From Hymenobacter translucens (GTDB taxonomy: Bacteria > Bacteroidota > Bacteroidia > Cytophagales > Hymenobacteraceae), in the NCBI RefSeq assembly GCF_020685205.1, contig NZ_JAJERB010000014.1, forward strand, positions 1-39,181: DNA of 39,181 bases, in the 5' to 3' direction. Below, piece by piece: positions 7,688 through 14,550 of this stretch. The position numbers and the translations under genes are program-made. The notes below the pieces were generated by a model. That model made no database searches. It was not told the DNA's origin and worked only from the letters and a program-made list of their open reading frames with translations. Position 1 is the first letter of the stretch. Every line of letters starts with the position of its first letter.

Positions 7688-10171
7688 ATGCACAACTTTA
7701 CTTCCCGGCCATTTGGCCTACTGATCGGTATGCTGCTCTGCCTTGGTGCTATTGAAGCCAGCGGGCAAGCCTTTCTCAGGGGCAAAGTGGTGGACCGGCA
7801 TTCCGGAGAAGTACTGGTAGGCGCTACCGTGGCGGTGCCCGCGCAGAAGGCGGGTACAGCTACTGACGCCAGTGGCTCGTTCGTGTTGCCCGTCGCGGAT
7901 CCCGGCAAGCTCACCCTGCAGGTCCGCTACCTGGGCTATGCCACGCTGGATACTACCTTGGCGGTTGGAGCGGAGCCCCTGTTGCTTCGCATCCGCCGGA
8001 CCGAGAACCGCACCCAGGAAGTGGTAGTCACTGGCGTTTCGCGGGCTACGGAAATCCGCCGCAGCCCGATTCCAGTGGCCGTGCTGAGCAGCCGGGAAAT
8101 CAGCCAAACCATGCAAACCAACCTCGTGGATGCCCTGGTGCGCAAAGTGCCGGGCCTGAGCGGGGTTACGACGGGACCCAACATCACCAAACCCTTTATC
8201 CGGGGCCTGGGCTACAACCGGGTGCTGACCCTCTACGACGGCGTACGGCAGGAAGGTCAGCAGTGGGGCGACGAGCACGGCATCGAAATCGACCAGAACG
8301 GAATTGAGCGGGCGGAAGTCGTGAAAGGGCCGGCCAGCCTAACCTACGGCTCCGATGCCCTAGCCGGGGTCGTGAACCTGATTCCGATGCTGCCGGCGGA
8401 AACCAACGGCAAGGTGCGCGGCTCTTTCTCCACGGACTATCAAACCAACAACCGCTCGATTGGTACCTCGGCATACGCCTATGGCCGGGCAGCGCACTTC
8501 TACTACTCGCTCCGACTTTCGCACAAGCAGGCAGCGGACTACCAGAACCGCCTCGACGGGCGGGTTTTCAACACCGGCTTCCGCGACCAGAATGCCACGC
8601 TGCTGACCGGCTGGACGCACCGCCGCGGCGACTCCCGCCTGAACCTGACCGTCTACGACAACCGGCAGGAAATTCCGGATGGCAGCCGCGACTCGCTGAC
8701 GCGGCGGTTTACCCGGCAGATTCTGGAAAACGAAACCGACGCGGACATCCGGACCCGGCCGCTGGTAAGCCGACGCGACCTGAACAGCTACCGCATCGAT
8801 GCGCTGCACCAGCACATTCAGCACTACCGGGCCTACACCACGCACTCGCTGCAGCTGGGAGCCGGCACGCTCAACGCCCAGCTGGGGCTGCAGCAGAACC
8901 GCCGCCGCGAGTACAACCACCCGACCCTGCCCCGGCAGCCGGGCCTTTCGGTGCAGCTGACGACGCTGACCTACGACCTGCGCTATTCCCGGGACGTGTG
9001 GGGCCTGGAAACCAGCTACGGCCTGAACGGCATGTACCAGCGCAATGAGAACCGGGACGCCACGGACTTCCCCATCCCGGACTACCGGCTGTTCGACGCC
9101 GGCGGCTTTGTGTTCTTGAAAAAGAGCCTCGGCCGGCTGGACCTCAGCGGTGGCCTGCGCTACGACCAGCGCCAGCTCCGCTACGACGCGCTCTGGCTGC
9201 GAACCGACCCGGCCACGGGCTTCGACCGGCAGGTAACTGCTGCAGACACGGCCGGCGCCCGTCTGCAGATCAACGGAAACCGTCGGCTTTTGCACGGGCT
9301 GTCGGGCTCAGTGGGCGGGGCCCTGAACCTGTCGGAAAGCTGGACGGTGAAAGCCAACCTGGCCCGGGGCTACCGCTCCCCCAACATCACAGAGCTGGCT
9401 TCCAATGGCCTCGACCCCGGCGCCCACATCGTGTACCTGGGCCGACCCGACTTCGCGCCGGAATTCAACCTGCAGCAGGACCTGGGCGTGTTTTTTCAGT
9501 CGCCGGTCGTTGACTTCAGCGTGGAAGTGTTTCACAACGCCATCAGCAACTTTATCTACCTGCGCCGCCTCAGCGACGCGGATGGAAATGAGGTAATCAT
9601 CGTACCCGGCAACCGCACCTACCAGTACACCCAGTCGAACGCGCGGCTGTACGGGGGCGAAGCCCGGGTTCGGCTCACCCCGCCCGGCCTGCCCTGGCTA
9701 ACCTGGACCAACGACCTCGCCTGGATCCGGGGCGTGAACCTGGGCCGGCAGGACGAGCCGGTGCCCGCTGATGCCCGCAACCTCTCATTGATTCCGCCCC
9801 TGCAGGTGCGCAGCGAAATAAGCGCGGAAGCCCGGCGCGGGTTTGGCCGGCTGGCCCGCCCCTACGCCCGGCTGGAAGTGGCCGGCTTTGGGCGGCAAAC
9901 CCGCTTCCTGGCGGCCGACGACACCGAAACCGCTACGCCCGGCTACTTCCTGCTCAATGCCAGCGTGGGCACGGCGCTAACGAACCGACGCGGAAAAACC
10001 ATTCTGCAGGTGGGGCTCAGCGGCAACAACCTGCTCGACAAAGTGTATCAGTCCCACCTGAACCGCCTGAAGTACTTCGAGCCCTACCAGCGTCAGCCCG
10101 GCCAGCGCTCCGGAATCTATGATATTGGCCGCAACATCGGCATAAAGCTCAGTCTGCCCCTGGGCGAATAA
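7688..10171 (+). CDS. TonB-dependent outer-membrane receptor, probable metal or metal-complex uptake
   Basis: 827 residues. The signal peptide ends near IEASG-Q. Residues about 28-110 form a carboxypeptidase-regulatory-like domain (GKVVDRHSGEVLVGATV, VRYLGYATLDTTL). Residues about 120-240 are the plug (EVVVTGVSR, VDALVRKVPGLSG, IRGLGYNRVLTLYDGVR, ERAEVVKGPASLTYGSDALAGVV). The remainder is the beta-barrel (RGYRSPNITELASNG, LSGNNLLDKVYQSHLNRLKYF). Such receptors move scarce ligands across the outer membrane with energy from TonB-ExbBD. The plug segment GQQWGDEHGIEID is rich in acidic residues and His, which would suit a metal ligand, but that is inference. The gene follows mntH and shares its putative metal-repressor site. 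It is probably co-transcribed with the next gene, 80 bp downstream. Siderophore, free metal or heme as substrate cannot be decided here. Confidence 0.9.
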   Translation: MHNFTSRPFGLLIGMLLCLGAIEASGQAFLRGKVVDRHSGEVLVGATVAVPAQKAGTATDASGSFVLPVADPGKLTLQVRYLGYATLDTTLAVGAEPLLLRIRRTENRTQEVVVTGVSRATEIRRSPIPVAVLSSREISQTMQTNLVDALVRKVPGLSGVTTGPNITKPFIRGLGYNRVLTLYDGVRQEGQQWGDEHGIEIDQNGIERAEVVKGPASLTYGSDALAGVVNLIPMLPAETNGKVRGSFSTDYQTNNRSIGTSAYAYGRAAHFYYSLRLSHKQAADYQNRLDGRVFNTGFRDQNATLLTGWTHRRGDSRLNLTVYDNRQEIPDGSRDSLTRRFTRQILENETDADIRTRPLVSRRDLNSYRIDALHQHIQHYRAYTTHSLQLGAGTLNAQLGLQQNRRREYNHPTLPRQPGLSVQLTTLTYDLRYSRDVWGLETSYGLNGMYQRNENRDATDFPIPDYRLFDAGGFVFLKKSLGRLDLSGGLRYDQRQLRYDALWLRTDPATGFDRQVTAADTAGARLQINGNRRLLHGLSGSVGGALNLSESWTVKANLARGYRSPNITELASNGLDPGAHIVYLGRPDFAPEFNLQQDLGVFFQSPVVDFSVEVFHNAISNFIYLRRLSDADGNEVIIVPGNRTYQYTQSNARLYGGEARVRLTPPGLPWLTWTNDLAWIRGVNLGRQDEPVPADARNLSLIPPLQVRSEISAEARRGFGRLARPYARLEVAGFGRQTRFLAADDTETATPGYFLLNASVGTALTNRRGKTILQVGLSGNNLLDKVYQSHLNRLKYFEPYQRQPGQRSGIYDIGRNIGIKLSLPLGE

Positions 10172-10251
10172 CCCGGACAGGCCGAAAAGCCCGGCTGTAC
10201 CCTTCTGCCCCTGGATGCGTAGCAGGCAACAAATTCCACCCTTTTCTGCTT

Positions 10252-11124
10252 ATGCATCGTCCACTACTCCTGGCAGCAAGCCTGTTTTTTCTTCTGGCCG
10301 GGTCGGCTTGGGCCCAATCGGCTCAGAGCGTACAGGACTCAACCACGGCGGCCCGCCGCTACACGCTGTTTAACCCGACGCCCCGGTCCATGCTGCGCGA
10401 AATGGTACCGGACCGCCCTGGCATCACGGACAGTCCCTATACCGTGGACCCCGGTCACGTGCAGATAGAAAGTGACCTGTTCCGGCTTGTCAACAAAGAA
10501 GAGATTGGGCAGCATGACCGGGAGTTTCGCCTTAACCACATGCTGGTGAAAGTGGGCCTGGCCACCCGTACCGACTTCCAGGTTGAAATTGACTCCTATA
10601 CCTGGGAAGAGCACTGGGACGACCAGACCCCGCAGAAAGAAGCCCGGCAGCGGGAGCACGGCTTCGACGACGTGACGCTGCGGCTCAAGCAAAACCTGTT
10701 CGGTCAGGATGGTAAACCGGCCGCTATGGCCCTGGTGGGCTACGTCCGGCTGCCCACCGGCCGGAATGTGGGCAACGGGGCAGTGGAAGGCGGACTCGTA
10801 GTGCCGGCCAGCTACGACGTATCCGAAAAGCTGTGCGTGGAAGCCCAGCTGGAAGGGGATATGAACTACGACAAAGAAGAAGCCGAGCATTACCTTCGTA
10901 TCGTTCCCAGCGCCGCCGTCGACTACAAAGTTTCGGAGCTGCTGACCGGGTTCGGGGAAGTAGCCGGCTTCTGGGACACCCGGCAGGGCGCCTGGCGGGC
11001 TTCGCTCAACCTGGGTCCCAAGCTCAAGCTGAACGACAATCTGATCATTGATTTCGGTACCCATCTGGCGCTTACCCGCGAAAGCAGCCAGGAATACTTT
11101 GTGGGCGTCAGCTTTCGGCACTAA
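10252..11124 (+). CDS. Outer-membrane beta-barrel protein, PF13557-like transporter
   Basis: 290 residues with a signal peptide (LFFLLAGSAWAQ). The mature part has alternating beta strands. Near its start is the hallmark MVPDRPGITDSPYTVDPG followed by VQIESDLFRL, typical of the family named after the MetA phenol pathway (PF13557), which forms small outer-membrane barrels of unproven substrate. It ends in the strand YFVGVSFRH, as barrel proteins do. It lies 80 bp after the TonB-dependent receptor in the same direction, with no terminator between and a strong one behind. It is therefore probably the last gene of the metal-uptake unit. A direct role in metal passage is inference from context. 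Confidence 0.75.
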   Translation: MHRPLLLAASLFFLLAGSAWAQSAQSVQDSTTAARRYTLFNPTPRSMLREMVPDRPGITDSPYTVDPGHVQIESDLFRLVNKEEIGQHDREFRLNHMLVKVGLATRTDFQVEIDSYTWEEHWDDQTPQKEARQREHGFDDVTLRLKQNLFGQDGKPAAMALVGYVRLPTGRNVGNGAVEGGLVVPASYDVSEKLCVEAQLEGDMNYDKEEAEHYLRIVPSAAVDYKVSELLTGFGEVAGFWDTRQGAWRASLNLGPKLKLNDNLIIDFGTHLALTRESSQEYFVGVSFRH

Positions 11125-11136
11125 GCCCCTGAAACC

Positions 11137-11173
11137 AAAAAAGCGGCCTTGCTCTAAGCAAGGCCGCTTTTTT
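11137..11173. terminator. Bidirectional terminator between convergent genes
   Basis: A 12-bp perfect stem, AAGCGGCCTTGC (11141-11152) with GCAAGGCCGCTT (11158-11169), has a 5-base loop. It is flanked by six A on the left and six T on the right, so it can serve both the + strand barrel gene and the - strand membrane-protein gene. Confidence 0.9.
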
Positions 11174-11190
11174 GTGCCGCTGCGAGTTGA

Positions 11191-11598
11191 TTAGTGCGCG
11201 TGGTTCGGCATCATATTCCGGGAGTTGGCACCGTTGGGCGTGCTGGTGTGAGCCTGGGCACGCCAGTCGGTGAGAAACCAGGTGATGATGGAAACGGCGC
11301 CCAGGCCCCAGAACAGGTTGCGCTCGTTCGAGCTGTCCAGGGCGTTAAACACGAAGGGCGCTGCCACCAGGGCCAGGCCGGTCAATAGGTCCAGCCAGCC
11401 GTGAATGGGGAACGGAATCAAGCGGAATACTCCTAAGCGGAAATTCGTGAGCAGGGTGACGAGCAGGTAGCCCCCGGCCAGCACGTAGCAAGCGGTATCT
11501 ACCTCCGGAGAGAGGTCAAAAAGCGTTGGTGCCAGGGCCAGGAACAGGATAAAGGCAATATCCACGAACCCGTGGGCAGTTGGCGAGAGGACTTTCAT
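11191..11598 (-). CDS. Small four-helix membrane protein, SPW-repeat-like
   Basis: 135 residues with about four transmembrane helices in two pairs. Each pair starts with a similar motif: HGFVDIAFILFLALAPTLFD near residue 9 and HGWLDLLTGLALVAAPFVFN near residue 65. The internal duplication resembles the SPW-repeat family of integral membrane proteins, whose function is unknown. The last 25 residues are hydrophilic and His/Asn-rich. The gene stands alone between two terminators and is convergent with the barrel gene. Confidence 0.7.
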   Translation of the reverse strand: MKVLSPTAHGFVDIAFILFLALAPTLFDLSPEVDTACYVLAGGYLLVTLLTNFRLGVFRLIPFPIHGWLDLLTGLALVAAPFVFNALDSSNERNLFWGLGAVSIITWFLTDWRAQAHTSTPNGANSRNMMPNHAH

Positions 11599-11694
11599 AG
11601 CTAGGTTGGTTTAGGTTGGATTGCCCTTGTGTACGCCCGATACAGCAGAAGGATATTGTCGAGCTAACCGACTGCCTCCCAGGCTCAACTACAA

Positions 11695-11729
11695 AAACGC
11701 CCGATAACCTGAGCAGTTACCGGGCGTTT
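11695..11729 (-). terminator. Terminator of the DUF1501 gene
   Basis: The stem is AAACGCCCG-TAAC (11695-11708, one bulged base) against GTTA-CGGGCGTTT (11716-11729), with a 7-base loop. Read on the - strand it runs into five T, so it ends the DUF1501/DUF1800 transcript. Confidence 0.85.
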
Positions 11730-11758
11730 CTGTGACGTTGAAAGAGACAGCGGCGGGC

Positions 11759-12970
11759 CTAGACCAGCCCGGTAAGCCGGGCAAACTCACTGCTAAGAAT
11801 GGCTTTGTCGTCGGCCTGCAGCCAGTCGCGCAACACGGTGGCGTAGAGGCTGCGGAAGTCAAGCTGGTAGCGCAGGTCGCCGTTGTCGAGGTTGGCTAGG
11901 TCGGGCGCTTCGTTGAGCACACCTTTGCGCTTGAGGCCGCCTCCAAGCAGCAGCACGTTGTTGGCCGTACCGTGGTCGGTGCCGTTGCTGGCATTCTGCT
12001 GCACCCGACGCCCAAACTCTGAAAATGTCATTATCAGCGTGTTGTCGAACTGCCCTTGCTTGCGCAGATCTTCCACGAAAGCTCCGAGGCCGTCGGACAG
12101 GTCGCCCAGCAGGCGGCCCTGCTGCTCGTGCTGCCGCACGTGGGTGTCGAACCCGCTCAGCGACACGTAGAACACCCGTGACTCGACCCCGGAGTTGATC
12201 AGCTCGGCAGTGGTTTTCAGATTGCGGCCAAACTCGGTGTTCGGGTACGTCACGGCCGACTTATACACCTTGGATGTTTCGTACAGATAGTCGGCCGACG
12301 AGGCCGTTTCAGCCAGGGTTTTGTACAGATAGTCTACCTCCGCGGTATGCGTCGAAAGAGCAGCCTGCCTGTTGACCTGGCTTAGAAACTGGTTTTGGGT
12401 GAGCTGATGAAACTTGCCGGGAGTTTTCAATGCCAGACCTTTGCGCCGGGCGCCTTTCATGGCGAGGCTCAGGGTGTCGTCCAGCTCCAGCCCGTTGTAG
12501 GGCAGCTGGCACTCCGGGCAGCTGGAGTCGAGGTAGCGGCCCAGCCAGCCGGTGTTCACGTACGAGTCGGAGGCGCTGCCGCTGTGCCAGATATCCATCG
12601 AGCGGAAGTGCGACCGGTCGGGGTTGGGGTAGCCCACGCTGTTGAGCACGGCCACGTAGCCTTCGTCGTAGAGGGCCTTGATGCGCTTCATCGCCGGGTT
12701 TAAAGCCAAGTCCTTTTCCAGGGGCAGCAGCCCGGCCTGAGCCCGCAGACCCAGGATGGGGCGGGCCTTGTAGTACAGGTCGTTCTGGTAGGGAATGACG
12801 GTATTCAGGCCGTCGTTGCCCCCGCCGAGCTGGATAACGACCAGTCGCCGCCCGTTGGAAAGGCCCATGCGGGACACGCCCTGCCGGTCGAGAGCGTGCA
12901 GGAACTTCGGCACGAACAGCAGGCTGCTGGCCAGCACCGAGGATTTCAGAAAGTCGCGGCGGGTTGTCAT
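11759..12970 (-). CDS. DUF1501 family protein with Tat signal
   Basis: 403 residues from ATG 12970. An in-frame TTG at 12988 directly abuts the upstream stop codon and would add six residues. The N-terminus MTTRRDFLKSSVLASSLLF is a typical twin-arginine signal, so the protein is exported folded. DUF1501 (PF07394) belongs to the alkaline-phosphatase/sulfatase-like fold. Motifs here include VVIQLGGGNDGLNTVIPY near the start, MTFSEFGRRVQQNASNGTDH (a family signature) and LLLGGGLKRKG. No enzymatic activity is established for the family. It is almost always encoded next to a DUF1800 gene, as here (the two abut), which points to a shared function. A periplasmic or outer-surface role is likely. Confidence 0.88.
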   Translation of the reverse strand: MTTRRDFLKSSVLASSLLFVPKFLHALDRQGVSRMGLSNGRRLVVIQLGGGNDGLNTVIPYQNDLYYKARPILGLRAQAGLLPLEKDLALNPAMKRIKALYDEGYVAVLNSVGYPNPDRSHFRSMDIWHSGSASDSYVNTGWLGRYLDSSCPECQLPYNGLELDDTLSLAMKGARRKGLALKTPGKFHQLTQNQFLSQVNRQAALSTHTAEVDYLYKTLAETASSADYLYETSKVYKSAVTYPNTEFGRNLKTTAELINSGVESRVFYVSLSGFDTHVRQHEQQGRLLGDLSDGLGAFVEDLRKQGQFDNTLIMTFSEFGRRVQQNASNGTDHGTANNVLLLGGGLKRKGVLNEAPDLANLDNGDLRYQLDFRSLYATVLRDWLQADDKAILSSEFARLTGLV

Positions 12971-12988
12971 ACGGATAGTCGTCTTCAA

Positions 12989-14455
12989 TTACATCAACTG
13001 ATACTCGGGCAGGGACAGCAGGCTGGTGACCATTGTGCGGAGCCGGTCCTCGGCCGGCGCTTTGGCGGCTACCTGCTCCAGCAAGGCCAGGTTCTGCGGC
13101 CGGATGGGCGACTGCAAAAGCAACTCGCTCAGACGGGCCGGCTGCTGGGCCAGGGGCACTTTGGCCAGCACCCGGGCAATGGGCGCCAGGTTGAGCCGGG
13201 CCTTTACCTGCTGCCGGAACGTGCGGTCGGCCTTGGCTACCGACGGGGCGAGGTCGTTCTCATCTTCCTTAAGGGCCACGTTGAACTCGGCGTTGCGCAG
13301 CAGCACCTGGGGCAGCTGCAGGCGCAAGAGCAGGGATGAGCTGTCGATCCAGTTGCGCCCGCCCGGCCAGCCGGCCACGTTCGGGGGCTGAAACAGGGTT
13401 TGGCCTAACGCTTTCTGGTAACCGAGCAGGGGCTTGGGGTCGTCGAGCTGAAGCTGCAGGGTGCGCCGGACGCCGGCCAGCAGCTCGATGGGCGACTTGA
13501 TGCGGGTACCCACGTTGGCGCCATCATAAAACCAGTCGGCCGAGAACATCCGCTCCAGCAGGTCGCTGATGTCGTACTGGCTTTGAAAAAACGCCTTGGC
13601 CAGGGGCTGGATGTGGGTCGGGTTGGGCGTGTCGTTGACGAAGAACCGGTACAGCTTGGTGACGATAAACTCGGCCGTCTGGGGCTGCTCGAGCAGGATG
13701 CGCAGGATGTCTTCCCCGCCCCAGTTGCCGGCCCGGCCCAGAAAGGTTTTGGTGCCATCGTCGTGCTGCCGGGGCCGGAACACGAACTCCAGCCGGTCGT
13801 TGCCGGCCCAGCCGGTAAAGGCCCGGGCAGCCTCCTTCACGTCCTGCTCGGTGTAGTGCCCCCGCCCGATGGTAAACAGCTCCATGACCTCGCGGGCAAA
13901 GTTCTCGTTCGGCCGGAGCTTCTTGTTCTGCTGGTTGTTCAGGAAGCTCAGCATGGCCGGTTCCCGCGAAACAGCCAGCAACAGGTCGCCAAACTTGCCC
14001 AGGGCCAGCCGGCGTACGGTGTTGTTGAGCTGCAGGGCGGCATCGGCCTGGCGTACCCGGCAGGCAAAGTGGCCGTGCCAGAAGAACGTCATCTTTTCGC
14101 GCAGCTGGGCTGGCGAAGTCGCCATCCGGTCGAGCCAGCCAGTGGTCATGGCGTTGTAGGCACTGCGCAGCTGCTGGTTCTGGAGCTTGCGCTGCTGGGC
14201 GCTCAGGCCCCGGCGCATGGGCTCCGCCATCATCGGGGTGCCGGCGGCATTCATTTGGTCGGCCGCCGGCCCGGCAGCCATGGACTTTACCTTCGCATAG
14301 TGCATCTGCGGCCCGTCGAGCGGCACAAAGGCTTCGGAGTCGTGCAGCAGCTTACGGAAGGCTTTACGGGGCGAAAGGCCCGTGGTCAGGTCGTCGGGCC
14401 GGGGCCCGAAGCCCGCCCGCCAATAGAGATGCTGCAGTTCCTGTTGCGTAGTCAT
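12989..14455 (-). CDS. DUF1800 family protein
   Basis: 488 residues from ATG 14455 (MTTQQELQHLYWRAGFGPRP). A longer in-frame start at 14545 adds 30 residues with no known motif. The family signature HLYWRAGFGP is near the N-terminus. The core has LREKMTFFWHGHFACR, NENFAREVMELFTIGRGHY and VKEAARAFTGW, ending with FQPPNVAGWPGGRNWID. This is an almost complete match to DUF1800 (PF08811), a family of unknown function that pairs with DUF1501. There is no clear signal peptide. The stop codon abuts the DUF1501 frame, so translational coupling is likely. The lamin-tail-domain gene lies 95 bp upstream in the same direction. Confidence 0.88.
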   Translation of the reverse strand: MTTQQELQHLYWRAGFGPRPDDLTTGLSPRKAFRKLLHDSEAFVPLDGPQMHYAKVKSMAAGPAADQMNAAGTPMMAEPMRRGLSAQQRKLQNQQLRSAYNAMTTGWLDRMATSPAQLREKMTFFWHGHFACRVRQADAALQLNNTVRRLALGKFGDLLLAVSREPAMLSFLNNQQNKKLRPNENFAREVMELFTIGRGHYTEQDVKEAARAFTGWAGNDRLEFVFRPRQHDDGTKTFLGRAGNWGGEDILRILLEQPQTAEFIVTKLYRFFVNDTPNPTHIQPLAKAFFQSQYDISDLLERMFSADWFYDGANVGTRIKSPIELLAGVRRTLQLQLDDPKPLLGYQKALGQTLFQPPNVAGWPGGRNWIDSSSLLLRLQLPQVLLRNAEFNVALKEDENDLAPSVAKADRTFRQQVKARLNLAPIARVLAKVPLAQQPARLSELLLQSPIRPQNLALLEQVAAKAPAEDRLRTMVTSLLSLPEYQLM

Positions 14456-14550
14456 AAGCCCTGAAGTTACCGGATACGGAGCATTGGACGCCCTTCGGCC
14501 CCGTTGGTTTAACCGGCCCCCGACACAATCCATTCCACCGGGCATTTCGC

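Noticed and set aside
11759..12988. TTG 12988 as the DUF1501 start
   Set aside because: ATG 12970 gives a clean twin-arginine signal at once. TTG would only add six residues ahead of it, although its abutment to the upstream stop keeps it possible.
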